DNA of 42,190 bases, taken from assembly GCA_030149175.1 (NCBI GenBank), contig JASBSA010000112.1, positions 1-42,190 of the forward strand. The letters are read 5' to 3'. A program made the position numbers and the translations under genes. The notes beneath the pieces are model-generated. The model was not told where the DNA came from, made no database searches, and saw only the letters and a program-made list of their open reading frames with translations. Origin of the DNA: Winogradskyella sp. (GTDB lineage Bacteria; Bacteroidota; Bacteroidia; Flavobacteriales; Flavobacteriaceae). Below, piece after piece: positions 16,429 to 24,845 of the stretch. Position 1 is the stretch's first letter. Every line of letters starts with the position of its first letter.

Positions 16429-17169
16429 ATGATTAGCATAATTATACCTGTACTTAATGAAGCCGAAAACATCGGTAAGTTATTGCAGCATCTCAGGAAA
16501 AATTCCGATTCTGATAATATCTCAGACATCATAGTTGTAGATGGCGGAAGTATTGATGGCACCAAAGATATTGTATTGCAATTTGTCTCTTCGAGCGATT
16601 ATCAAGATTCTGAAACAAGATTAGAATTGACAAATCAAATAGCTGTTAGGCTACTTAATTCGCCAAAAGGCAGAGCCAAGCAAATGAACATTGGCGCAAA
16701 ACATTCCAAAGGTGATATTTTGTATTTTCTGCACGCTGATTCGTTTCCACCCAAACATTTTGACCGATACATTATAAACGAAGTAAGAAAAGGGAACAAA
16801 GCAGGTTGCTTTAGAATGCAATTTGAAAGTAATCACTGGTGGCTTAGGTTAGCAAGTTGGCTAACACAATTTTCTTGGCGTGCTTGCAGAGGTGGAGACC
16901 AAAGCCAGTTCATCACAAAATCACTTTTTGAAGCTATTGGTGGTTATAATGAAAATTATATTATTTACGAAGACAATATCTTAATCAACGAGCTTTATAA
17001 ACGCAAGCAGTTTGTTGTCATCAATAAAAAACTGAAAACCTCAGCAAGGCTTTATAAAAAAGTTGGCATTTGGAAATTGCAATACCATTTTTGGACAATC
17101 TATATTAAACGTTGGTTAGGTGCTTCTGCTGATGAGATGTTGGCATATTATAAGAGAAATATAGCTTAA
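16429..17169 (+). CDS. Family 2 glycosyltransferase of the ArsS cluster (TIGR04283 type)
   Basis: A 246-residue GT-A fold enzyme. The nucleotide-sugar site shows VVDGGSIDGT (36-45), the family-specific SPKGRAKQMNIGA (78-90) and the DxD equivalent HADS (102-105). GGDQSQF (155-161) and the C-terminal RWLGAS complete the family pattern annotated as arsenosugar biosynthesis glycosyltransferase (formerly rSAM/selenodomain-associated transferase 2). Between the first strand-helix unit and SPKGR there is an apparent insertion of about 18 residues (near 53-70) whose DNA resembles a dispersed repeat. It is the last gene of the co-directional block; its stop codon abuts the stop of the convergent phosphatase gene with no gap and no visible terminator. 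Confidence 0.87.
   Translation: MISIIIPVLNEAENIGKLLQHLRKNSDSDNISDIIVVDGGSIDGTKDIVLQFVSSSDYQDSETRLELTNQIAVRLLNSPKGRAKQMNIGAKHSKGDILYFLHADSFPPKHFDRYIINEVRKGNKAGCFRMQFESNHWWLRLASWLTQFSWRACRGGDQSQFITKSLFEAIGGYNENYIIYEDNILINELYKRKQFVVINKKLKTSARLYKKVGIWKLQYHFWTIYIKRWLGASADEMLAYYKRNIA
16588..16633. repeat. Dispersed-repeat-like segment inside the glycosyltransferase gene
   Basis: The segment contains TCTTCGAGCG and then ATCAAGATTCTGAAACAAG, with a short stem ATTCT (16607-16611) and AGAAT (16623-16627). From memory this resembles the widespread flavobacterial intergenic repeat around ATTCTGAAACAAGTTCAGAAT. It is in frame and coincides with the extra residues in the encoded enzyme. No second copy of this exact type was found in the window. 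Confidence 0.45.
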
Positions 17170-17898
17170 TTATTTATTTCTTCCCATTTCATTAGGATAT
17201 AAATGCATCAAGGAATCACTTTGAAAAACTTCTTTTGTATTTATATCTATAGCCGATAATTTTCCCGTAAAAGCTGCACCTGTATCTACATTCCAAACGT
17301 TAGCCGCTTGCATTGGCTGGTACTTATGGTATCGTGTTGTTGGCGTATGACCAATGTAAATTTCTTTATAATGCTTAAGTCGATTAGGAAATAATTCTGA
17401 ATCTTGTTTTATAAGTTTATCCAAAGTTAATGCCATTTCCCAAAGGGTTCGGTCATAATAAAATACCTCTTTTTGAATCTCTTTTTTTACACCGTGCATA
17501 GACGTAAATCCTGCATGTATAAATAAACGATTTTTGTCGTCTAAATGAAACAGAGGCATAGCTTCAAAAAAATTGAGATGTGCATGTTTCTGTGTTTTTG
17601 AATAGCCTTTGTAACTTTCAATAGTCTCCTTTCCTCCATGTATGTACCAAACATCATTAACACTGCCTTCAGCCAACCAATGCTCGCACCACACATCGTG
17701 GTTTCCTTTTATAAAAACACATTGGTTTTTCTTTGAAAGTTCAATAAGGCATTCTATCACTTGAGCGGATTGACTCCAACCATCTACATAATCTCCTAGA
17801 AAAATCAATTGATTATTTGGTGTTACCTCTGCTCTTTCCAATAGCTGAGTCAATGCTCTGAGTCCTCCGTGAATATCTCCAATTACAAGTGTTCGCAT
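17170..17898 (-). CDS. PP1-like metallophosphoesterase (serine/threonine phosphatase family)
   Basis: A 242-residue cytoplasmic phosphatase with an intact di-metal site: GDIHG (7-11, Asp8 and His10), GDYVDGW (35-41), GNHD (65-68), HAG in the second half and GHTPT near the C-terminus. This set matches bacterial PPP-type protein phosphatases and Ap4A-hydrolase-like enzymes. The target could be a phosphoprotein or a dinucleotide; the sequence does not decide. It is convergent with the glycosyltransferase gene (stop codons adjacent) and is 63 bp downstream of the GH113-like gene. It contrasts with the cluster gene at 11943, in which motif I is lost. Confidence 0.88.
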   Translation of the reverse strand: MRTLVIGDIHGGLRALTQLLERAEVTPNNQLIFLGDYVDGWSQSAQVIECLIELSKKNQCVFIKGNHDVWCEHWLAEGSVNDVWYIHGGKETIESYKGYSKTQKHAHLNFFEAMPLFHLDDKNRLFIHAGFTSMHGVKKEIQKEVFYYDRTLWEMALTLDKLIKQDSELFPNRLKHYKEIYIGHTPTTRYHKYQPMQAANVWNVDTGAAFTGKLSAIDINTKEVFQSDSLMHLYPNEMGRNK

Positions 17899-17961
17899 TG
17901 TTTCTTTTTACAAAACTAATTGATAGTTAACAAATACATGGATTGAAAGATTAAATTAGGG

Positions 17962-18969
17962 TTAATTGTACTCCGCATATGTTTGCGAAAGTACCGTCTC
18001 TACGGGTTTGTTTTGTGGCGTAAACATTGGGTTGTCATGTCCACCAACTTCGTTGTGCATAATAAACCATTTCCAAACAAAACCACCAGCAAACCAATCC
18101 TCGTGCCAAAAAGTATCGAATAATGCCTTTGAAGTATTTACTTGCGCTTCAAGATTTACATCCCTCATGGTATGATCTGACACCCAGGGTTGTTTGCCAG
18201 AATAATCTACGCTTCTGTAACCGTATTCTGTAAATAAAATCGGCTTATCATATTCTTGAGATAGTTGTTTTATAATTGGTTTATGGGATTTCCAGCCTTC
18301 TAAACAATCCTCATAACTGGGTGTTTTTTTGTCACTCACTGGAAAATACGCATCAATACCTATATAGTCTAACTGGTTCCAAAATGGCGTCTTGGCAAAC
18401 TCATTCCAATTGGCCGCATATGTTAGTTCTCCTTTGTAAATTGTTTTAATGTTTTCAATGAGTTGAGACCAATACGCTGGTCTATACTTTACAAATAACT
18501 CTAATTCTGTACCAATACAAAATATCTCAGCATTAACATTTTCGGCCATATCTGCATATTCTAAAATAAAATTGGAGTAAGCGTTTTCTAATTCCTGCCA
18601 ATCATTTTCGTTTGTCATCATTATTTCACCGGTAAACTCACCTCTCCAAACCCAAATCTGCGGTTTAATCATCACTTTGATGTTGGCTTTTCTCAGTTCA
18701 GAAATATATTGCTCTGCTCCTGCTCTGGTTTCACCAAACCATTGTCTGTCTGTATTGTGGATAATTTCGGGATGCTCAAGATTTTTTATAAATCCAAACG
18801 GCATAATAGCAGCATAATTTGCATTGACTTTGACTACAGGTGCTACATGTGTACTATCTACTACATCTCTAGCAGCCACAAAGCTCACTCCATTAATCTT
18901 ACTTGGTTTATAAGGTGTTGCTGAGCATCCTAAAATTAAAGCTATAAAAAACAAGACTACTATCCTCAT
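17962..18969 (-). CDS. GH113-like glycoside hydrolase lipoprotein
   Basis: A 335-residue lipoprotein: the signal ends in LILGC with the lipidated Cys15. The rest looks like a TIM barrel of glycoside hydrolase family 113 (beta-mannanase type), with IKPQIWVWRGEF near 101-112, the proton donor in GTE (Glu155) and the nucleophile in TEYGYRS (Glu248), and a WKW segment near the end. GH113 enzymes cleave beta-1,4-mannans, but related proteins have unknown substrates. No mannan utilisation genes surround it, so its substrate is uncertain. It is divergent from the oxidoreductase gene across a 141-bp intergenic region. Confidence 0.8.
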   Translation of the reverse strand: MRIVVLFFIALILGCSATPYKPSKINGVSFVAARDVVDSTHVAPVVKVNANYAAIMPFGFIKNLEHPEIIHNTDRQWFGETRAGAEQYISELRKANIKVMIKPQIWVWRGEFTGEIMMTNENDWQELENAYSNFILEYADMAENVNAEIFCIGTELELFVKYRPAYWSQLIENIKTIYKGELTYAANWNEFAKTPFWNQLDYIGIDAYFPVSDKKTPSYEDCLEGWKSHKPIIKQLSQEYDKPILFTEYGYRSVDYSGKQPWVSDHTMRDVNLEAQVNTSKALFDTFWHEDWFAGGFVWKWFIMHNEVGGHDNPMFTPQNKPVETVLSQTYAEYN

Positions 18970-19048
18970 AATGTAAATTTAAAGAAAAGCCACATCATTA
19001 AAAAGTTAAAAACCTTACAACTCCATTCTAATTTATATCTCTTCTAAA

Positions 19049-19078
19049 TTGAATTCAATAATTAAGGTCTTATCTTTA
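19049..19078 (+). promoter_or_regulatory. Candidate promoter of Bacteroidota type for the oxidoreductase operon
   Basis: TTG at 19049-19051 is followed after 19 bases by TATCTTTA at 19071-19078. This matches the flavobacterial consensus of TTG, about 19 bases, then TAnnTTTG except for the last base. Transcription would begin near 19085, leaving a leader of about 26 bases before the ATG at 19111. Confidence 0.5.
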
Positions 19079-19110
19079 ATTGCGACCTAACGAACAACTA
19101 AACCAAAAAC

Positions 19111-20415
19111 ATGGAACATATTGCTATCATTGGTAACGGTATTTCTGGTGTTACACTTGCAAGACACATCAGAAAATTATCGGATAAAAAAATTACCATC
19201 ATTTCTGCCGAAAGTGATTACTTCTTTTCTCGCACAGCTTTGATGTATGTGTATATGGGACACATGACCTTTGAACATACACAACCTTATGAAAATTGGT
19301 TCTGGAAGAAGAATAGTATCGAACTCAAAAAAGGCTATGTCCATAAAATTGACACTGATAATAAAACACTTCATTTTAACGAAGGTGATACATTAGTATA
19401 TGATAAACTGGTTATTGCAAGTGGTAGCAAACCCAATAAGTTTGGATGGCCTGGCCAAGACTTAAATGGCGTACAAGGTTTGTATAGCAAGCAAGATTTA
19501 GAAAATCTTGAAATCTACGCACCAAATAATAAAGTTTGTAAGGGCGCAGTTATTGTTGGTGGCGGATTAATTGGTATTGAATTAGCAGAAATGTTGAATT
19601 CTAGAAACATTCCTGTGACTTTTTTGGTACGCGAAAGTAGTTTTTGGAATGGTGTTTTACCTGAAGGGGAAAGCCAAATGATTAACAGGCATATCAAAAA
19701 TCATCATATCGATTTGCGTTTATCTACCAATTTAAAGGAAATTATTTCGGACCATAACGGTAAAGTAAAGTCTATTATAATTGAAGAAACTGGTGAAGAA
19801 CTTCCATGTGATTTTGTTGGGTTAACTGCTGGAGTAACACCCAATATCTCATTTTTAAAAGATTCTAAAATCAAAATCAACAGAGGTGTTTTGGTCAATC
19901 GTTTTTTAGAAACCAATATTAAGGATGTGTATGCCATTGGCGATTGTGCTGAGCAACACGAAGCTATTGGCAACCGTAGATCCATTGAAGCAGTATGGTA
20001 CACGGGACGTATGATGGGTGAAACCCTAGCCCAAACTATTTGTGACAACCGAATGGAATACAAACCTGGCCATTGGTTTAACAGCGCCAAATTTTTAGAT
20101 ATCGAATACCAAACTTATGGTTGGGTTCATGGTAAAAAAGGTAAACCAGATTATGAAGCTCATTTTCATTGGAAACATGACGACGACACCAAATGTATTA
20201 CTATAGCCTATCACAGAGATACTAATCAATTTTTGGGCATTAATACGTTTGGAATTAGAATGCGTCACGAGGTTTTTGATAGGTGGCTCACCGAAAAACG
20301 AGATATAGATTACGTAGTTGAACATTTAGAAGACGCTAATTTTGATCCTGAATTTTATAAGCGGTTTGAAAATGAAATAAAAGAAACTTACAATAACACC
20401 TTACAAACTAATTAA
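19111..20415 (+). CDS. FAD-dependent NAD(P)H oxidoreductase (pyridine nucleotide-disulphide type)
   Basis: A 434-residue flavoprotein. It has an N-terminal FAD-binding GNGISG (8-13), an ATG-like ASG segment near 103-105, a second NAD(P)-binding motif VGGGLIGIE (149-157) and the FAD-ribityl motif YAIGDC (274-279). The C-terminal 120 residues are not the usual dimerisation domain and are rich in His and aromatic residues. No redox-active CxxxxC is present, so it is more like NADH oxidase/ferredoxin reductase/nitrite-reductase-type flavoproteins. Two bases separate it from the polyferredoxin gene, which makes an electron-transfer pair likely: NAD(P)H to FAD to Fe-S clusters in the membrane. The final acceptor is not visible. 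Confidence 0.82.
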   Translation: MEHIAIIGNGISGVTLARHIRKLSDKKITIISAESDYFFSRTALMYVYMGHMTFEHTQPYENWFWKKNSIELKKGYVHKIDTDNKTLHFNEGDTLVYDKLVIASGSKPNKFGWPGQDLNGVQGLYSKQDLENLEIYAPNNKVCKGAVIVGGGLIGIELAEMLNSRNIPVTFLVRESSFWNGVLPEGESQMINRHIKNHHIDLRLSTNLKEIISDHNGKVKSIIIEETGEELPCDFVGLTAGVTPNISFLKDSKIKINRGVLVNRFLETNIKDVYAIGDCAEQHEAIGNRRSIEAVWYTGRMMGETLAQTICDNRMEYKPGHWFNSAKFLDIEYQTYGWVHGKKGKPDYEAHFHWKHDDDTKCITIAYHRDTNQFLGINTFGIRMRHEVFDRWLTEKRDIDYVVEHLEDANFDPEFYKRFENEIKETYNNTLQTN

Positions 20416-20417
20416 AT

Positions 20418-22004
20418 ATGAGCTTAAAATTAAATTACAGCATGTCTTTGGGTAATTCTTATGGGTTAACAAAAACTCAGAAAGTAGCCTCTGCAGTCGG
20501 AATGTTAGGTTTATTTATTTTAACCTTAGCATTATTCAATGTAGAATTCCCCAATAAAACCATAGCATTAACCCTCGCTTTATCAATGCTTTTTGCTGGT
20601 GTTATCTGGTTTTCTAACAGCATGTATTTAAGTAAATCTAAAGGTATTAAAAATGATGGTGTCTATTTTAAATCCTTATCCTCAAAAGGACTAACTGGTT
20701 GGTTAATTGGTGTTGCCTTAACCTTGTTTTACATTGTGCTTTATTTTTATCCTGAATATTTAGGTTTAGCTCAAAAGGGTGAAGAAAACACAGGTTTAGT
20801 TGCACTTTTTGATCCCTTAAGTCAACTTTTAAGCGGACGAAACGCCAGCCAATGGTTTGTTTACGGAACCTTATATACGGTTGCGATTTTGGTTTTTGGC
20901 TATAAATTCATTTTAAAATACAGACATAATCGCTATGAACAAATCAGGACTATTTCGGTAATGTTTTTTCAGTTGGCATTTGCGTTTTTAATACCAGAAT
21001 TCATGTATGTAATGAACAGCGATTTACCATATTACGATTTGAAAAACGTTTGGCCTCTTAACTACTATAATTTTGAACAGTATCGTATAAAAGCATTTAT
21101 AAATGCTGGAAATATTGGTTTAGCCATGCTCATTTTTGGTATCGTTTCCATTTTTGTTATTACACCTATTTTAACCTATAAATATGGAAAACGCTGGTAC
21201 TGTTCTTGGGTTTGCGGCTGCGGAGCACTAGCTGAAACTGCTGGTGATAGTTTTAGACAATTAAGTGACAAATCTAAATTTGCTTGGAATGTAGAGCGTT
21301 GGGTTATACACTCGGTGTTAGTCTTTGTGGTGTTAATGACAACTGCTGTTATACACAGTTATTTAGGAAATGACACAAGTAAATATTGGCTCACAAAATC
21401 GTCGTTTTTAACTGGTGTTGGGGTATTATTAACGCTAGTTTTTGCAGGCACCATGATTTTTAAACGTAAAGAATTGGCTAAAGACGCCAAGTATGGTGCT
21501 ATTGGCTATTTTATAGTCATTGCTGTATTATTTGCCATGTACTTTTTCAGTAAAGACAATACGTTGTTTGTATTTAAATCTGAAAGCTTAAGAAAAAGCT
21601 ATGGCTTTTTAATTGGTTCTATTTTTTCTGGTGTAATTGGCACAGGCTTCTACCCTATTTTTGGTAGTCGAGTTTGGTGCAGATTTGGTTGCCCTATGGC
21701 GGCAATTTTAGGCTTTCAACAACGCTTATTTTCAAAGTTTAGAATCACCACCAATGGCGGACAGTGTATTTCTTGCGGCAACTGTTCTACCTACTGCGAG
21801 ATGGGAATAGATGTACGCGCCTATGCTCAAAAAGGCGAAAACATTGTACGGTCAAGTTGTGTTGGATGCGGAATTTGTTCTGCAGTTTGCCCTAGAGGCG
21901 TACTTAAATTGGAAAATGATAGTATGAAAGGTCGTATAAATCCTAATGAAATACTTCTAGGGAACGATGTAGATTTAATGTCTCTTGTTAATGAGAACAG
22001 GTAG
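20418..22004 (+). CDS. Membrane 4Fe-4S protein (NapH/NosR/CcoG-like polyferredoxin)
   Basis: A 528-residue inner membrane protein with hydrophobic segments near 25-45, 50-66, 93-112, 150-165, 178-196, 231-254, 297-313, 330-347, 361-377 and 396-412. Cysteine groups CSWVCGC (262-268) and CRFGC (421-425) follow the paired CxxxC pattern of the NapH/NosR/RdxA group. Two ferredoxin-type 4Fe-4S motifs occur near the C-terminus: Cys450, 453, 456, 460 and Cys481, 484, 487, 491. The protein should carry electrons between a cytoplasmic flavoprotein, encoded immediately upstream, and an acceptor in or across the membrane. No cytochrome, reductase or maturation gene lies next to it to identify the pathway. 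Confidence 0.85.
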   Translation: MSLKLNYSMSLGNSYGLTKTQKVASAVGMLGLFILTLALFNVEFPNKTIALTLALSMLFAGVIWFSNSMYLSKSKGIKNDGVYFKSLSSKGLTGWLIGVALTLFYIVLYFYPEYLGLAQKGEENTGLVALFDPLSQLLSGRNASQWFVYGTLYTVAILVFGYKFILKYRHNRYEQIRTISVMFFQLAFAFLIPEFMYVMNSDLPYYDLKNVWPLNYYNFEQYRIKAFINAGNIGLAMLIFGIVSIFVITPILTYKYGKRWYCSWVCGCGALAETAGDSFRQLSDKSKFAWNVERWVIHSVLVFVVLMTTAVIHSYLGNDTSKYWLTKSSFLTGVGVLLTLVFAGTMIFKRKELAKDAKYGAIGYFIVIAVLFAMYFFSKDNTLFVFKSESLRKSYGFLIGSIFSGVIGTGFYPIFGSRVWCRFGCPMAAILGFQQRLFSKFRITTNGGQCISCGNCSTYCEMGIDVRAYAQKGENIVRSSCVGCGICSAVCPRGVLKLENDSMKGRINPNEILLGNDVDLMSLVNENR

Positions 22005-22037
22005 CTTTTGAGTAAAATTCTAAAGTAAAACACTAAA

Positions 22038-22065
22038 AAAAGCCACAAATTACTTTGTGGCTTTT
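22038..22065. terminator. Bidirectional intrinsic terminator
   Basis: A perfect 12-bp stem pairs AAAAGCCACAAA (22038-22049) with TTTGTGGCTTTT (22054-22065) around the loop TTAC. The flanking A- and T-runs serve both the polyferredoxin gene and the convergent fasciclin gene. Confidence 0.9.
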
Positions 22066-22088
22066 AAAACAATTAACTAAAAATCAAA

Positions 22089-23090
22089 TTATAGATTAGG
22101 CAATAATACCCTATCTATAACATGTACAATTCCATTTGTAGTTTGCACATCTGGAATGACCATATTTGCAGGTTCCCCTCCATTTCCTGCGCCAGTTACA
22201 GTAAGTGTTCCGTTTGTAAAAGCACCTAACGTTAAATCGTCTCCACCTAATGGTGTAATAGTACCTTGGTTTAATTCTGGTGTAAATTTACCGTCGTTTG
22301 CAACCACATGATTTAAAAGTACAGCAGTTACAACTTCTACAGGCAATTGTCTAATATCTGATGGTTGCGTAAAGGTGAGACCCAATGCCGATCCCAAATC
22401 TATAAACGCTTGGTCGGTAGGTGCAAAAACCGTAAATGACGGACTTCCCTCAGACGCACTCAAAGCTCCTGCCAAATCAGCATAAAGCACCGCTTCTACC
22501 AGGTAAGACAATTCTGGGTTAATGAATACCTCCGCACTTTGCAAAGCAATTGCAGACTGTACAATGTCAACTCCGGTAGCAATCATGACCTTATCTATAA
22601 CATGAACAGTACCATTGCTAGCCATAACATCTGTGGCTAAAATTTGTGAACCATTGATATATGTTGCACCATCACGTGAAATAAAACGTCTGTCAACACC
22701 TATAGCAGATGTCGAAGCACCACCTTCCATAATAGCGCTACTTGGTAGGTTACCATTAGATACGTGGTATAACAGTGTATTTGTTAAAAATGGTTTTTGT
22801 AAAACACCTAGGGTTTCAGAATTTAAACCCAATCTAGCAAAAGCGTCATTTGTGGGTGCAAAAACAGTATAGTCACCCGATGAGTCATTTGGATTTGGAT
22901 TACTCAAAGGACCTGCTACACCACCAGCGACTGCTGCAGCTTCCAAAGTGCTAAAATTTGGATTTGATACCGCTATAAAAGCTATGGAAGGATCCTCATC
23001 CTCGTAATTGGATGGTGTTTCGCAAGAGTTTAAAAAGCCTATCAAAAGAAATGAAACGATAGCATTTTTTAGTATATGTAAATTTTTCAT
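22089..23090 (-). CDS. Two-domain fasciclin (FAS1) lipoprotein
   Basis: A 333-residue surface or periplasmic lipoprotein with a signal ending in FLNSC (Cys23). Two FAS1 domains follow, each showing the H1 motif (DYTVFAPTNDAFARL near 82-96 and SFTVFAPTDQAFIDL further on) and the H2-type ending GTVHVIDKV and GIVHVIDRVLLP. FAS1 domains mediate adhesion or protein interactions. The first domain follows an acidic linker (NYEDEDPS). The gene precedes the beta-barrel gene 50 bp away in the opposite order of transcription direction sense (barrel gene upstream), so the two may form a minus-strand pair. Confidence 0.9.
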   Translation of the reverse strand: MKNLHILKNAIVSFLLIGFLNSCETPSNYEDEDPSIAFIAVSNPNFSTLEAAAVAGGVAGPLSNPNPNDSSGDYTVFAPTNDAFARLGLNSETLGVLQKPFLTNTLLYHVSNGNLPSSAIMEGGASTSAIGVDRRFISRDGATYINGSQILATDVMASNGTVHVIDKVMIATGVDIVQSAIALQSAEVFINPELSYLVEAVLYADLAGALSASEGSPSFTVFAPTDQAFIDLGSALGLTFTQPSDIRQLPVEVVTAVLLNHVVANDGKFTPELNQGTITPLGGDDLTLGAFTNGTLTVTGAGNGGEPANMVIPDVQTTNGIVHVIDRVLLPNL

Positions 23091-23139
23091 AATTATTTTT
23101 TTAAAGTTTATTTATGGCTAATATTTATTATTGGATTTA

Positions 23140-24027
23140 TTAAAATGAATAGACCAATCCACCGTAAAAGCCTGTAGATTTACCGATATTTCTACCAGCA
23201 ATGTAAGTGTTTGCACCAGCTGTAAGCCCTATGCCATCAAAAAACGGTACGTACCCATTAACTCCAACTCTTGTATAATTAACCCTTGTGGCTGGAAAAA
23301 AACCAACAAAGCCTTCACCTAAAATATCTACACCCTCTTTATCTGAGAGTTGGTTTGCTACAAACGCATCTAAATAAAATTTCGAGGCTGCATAACCTAG
23401 TTTCAATTCACTTATTAAAGCGTCTGGCACACTATTTCCTCTAAAGCTATAGCCAACCTGACCAGTAGCAAATACGCCAGACTTCGTTTTGAATGTAGCA
23501 ATTCCAAATGTGTTGAAACTAGACGCTTCGTTACCAATAGCAATAATAGATTGTAAACCTTCGTCTGCACTATAATCTCCTAGTGGTGTTTCAAGACCAA
23601 TAGAACCGATTAAATCCAAGGTATTCTCCCCTAGATTGAAACGAGAAAACCTATACTTTACATAGACTTTCAAATCTTGGATGCCACTTCTTTCATTCTC
23701 AAAGCCATTGTTGGCCAAAGTAGCGTCGGTTGCATTACCTTCGGACTTAATGTATGGCACGTTTAAAACAATATTTAAATTGTCCGAAATACCAATATCT
23801 CCATATAAGGAGATACTAGTTTTTGTAACGTCGTTAAATACCGGCACTCCGTCAACCTCTTCTGGCACAAGAAATACCTTGTCATACGATTCGTATGAAT
23901 AGGATAACGATAATCCTCCTTCTCCTGCTTTTTGCATAAATCCATTTACAGGACTTTGCGCAAAGCTTACTCCCATTATCAACAAGCAAAAGCCTCTAAT
24001 AATGTTTTTTGTAGTGTTTTTTGTCAT
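23140..24027 (-). CDS. Outer membrane beta-barrel protein (porin-like, unknown substrate)
   Basis: A 295-residue protein with a signal peptide (cleaved near SFAQ, about residue 24). The mature part consists of alternating polar/hydrophobic strands, such as GGLSLSYSYESYD, NLNIVLNVPYI, DLKVYVKYRFSRF and KLGYAASKFYLDAFV, and it ends in the aromatic GGLVYSF typical of proteins inserted by the BAM machinery. This pattern supports a barrel of perhaps 12-14 strands, resembling the family labelled MetA-pathway-like outer membrane transporter; specificity cannot be read. It lies upstream of, and in the same direction as, the fasciclin gene. Confidence 0.78.
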   Translation of the reverse strand: MTKNTTKNIIRGFCLLIMGVSFAQSPVNGFMQKAGEGGLSLSYSYESYDKVFLVPEEVDGVPVFNDVTKTSISLYGDIGISDNLNIVLNVPYIKSEGNATDATLANNGFENERSGIQDLKVYVKYRFSRFNLGENTLDLIGSIGLETPLGDYSADEGLQSIIAIGNEASSFNTFGIATFKTKSGVFATGQVGYSFRGNSVPDALISELKLGYAASKFYLDAFVANQLSDKEGVDILGEGFVGFFPATRVNYTRVGVNGYVPFFDGIGLTAGANTYIAGRNIGKSTGFYGGLVYSF

Positions 24028-24377
24028 AATACTATGGTTTAATTGTTTACTAACACTCTACCTACGAAAGTTTGGACAGGGCGGTTTTATTTTTTTTAAA
24101 AACCTTGAATTGATCATTTACGTAACTATAGTAACACCTGTACGGTTTTAGTGTACTAAAGACTTATTTGAGTTTGATTGAAATGACGCGCTTGTCTTAA
24201 TTTTTTTAGGAAATGAAACAACCATTCATTTTAAAATATTAGGCAAGAATTGAAAGTAGTTAGGGCTAAGTCCGACCTAATTATTCATCTTGGTAGAATA
24301 TCAGCAATGAATAAAGAGAATTTTTTAATCAACCATTTTATTATTATCCAAACCTGACATTTTAAATTTATAATACC
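24028..24377. other. Intergenic region between divergent genes, no gene seen
   Basis: This 350-bp AT-rich stretch separates the beta-barrel gene (minus) from the MORN-like gene (plus) and must hold both promoters. No complete TTG-N19-TAnnTTTG match, no long open frame, no strong hairpin and no RNA gene was recognised. Poly-T and poly-A tracts lie at 24089-24100 and 24200-24207. Confidence 0.6.
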
Positions 24378-24845
24378 ATGAAAACTATTTACTTAATTAC
24401 TCTTTTTCTTTTTATCACACATACAAATGTCCAAAAGGAATACATTCGTAATTATGACAATGAAGGTCATTTAGTCTCGGAAGGCTGGACGAAAAACGAG
24501 AAAAAGACAGATTTTTGGACATTTTATTATCCTGACGGTACAATAGAAAAAAAAGGCCATTTTTATAAAGGAAAGAAAAATGGGTATTGGTATTTTTACA
24601 CCGAAAACAACAATTTAATTAAAGAAGGAACCTATATAGCCAACGAAGCAAATAATTGGTGGATTTTTTACGAAGACAACAGAACAGTGAAAATTCAATT
24701 TAAGAATGGCTTAAAGGACGGTTATGCTTTATTTTATCAAAATAGGCAACTCAAAAAAGCTGAACGCTATAATGCTGATAAAAAAACTGGCGAATGGACT
24801 TCATACATTAAATTTAGGAGAGATAATCCAGATTTAGAATTTTAA
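24378..24845 (+). CDS. Exported MORN-variant (YwqK-like) repeat protein
   Basis: A 155-residue protein with an N-terminal signal segment (about 1-18). It contains repeated units of the MORN variant type, each following the pattern G-x-W-x-x-[FY]-[YF]: DFWTFYYPDGT, NGYWYFYTENN, NNWWIFYEDN, DGYALFYQNR and TGEWTSYIKF. These repeats usually mediate protein interactions and are named YwqK-family antitoxin in annotation pipelines, a name that need not reflect function here. Its stop overlaps the start of the next glycosyltransferase gene by one base (TAATG), showing translational coupling, so it may be a helper of that enzyme. Confidence 0.78.
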   Translation: MKTIYLITLFLFITHTNVQKEYIRNYDNEGHLVSEGWTKNEKKTDFWTFYYPDGTIEKKGHFYKGKKNGYWYFYTENNNLIKEGTYIANEANNWWIFYEDNRTVKIQFKNGLKDGYALFYQNRQLKKAERYNADKKTGEWTSYIKFRRDNPDLEF

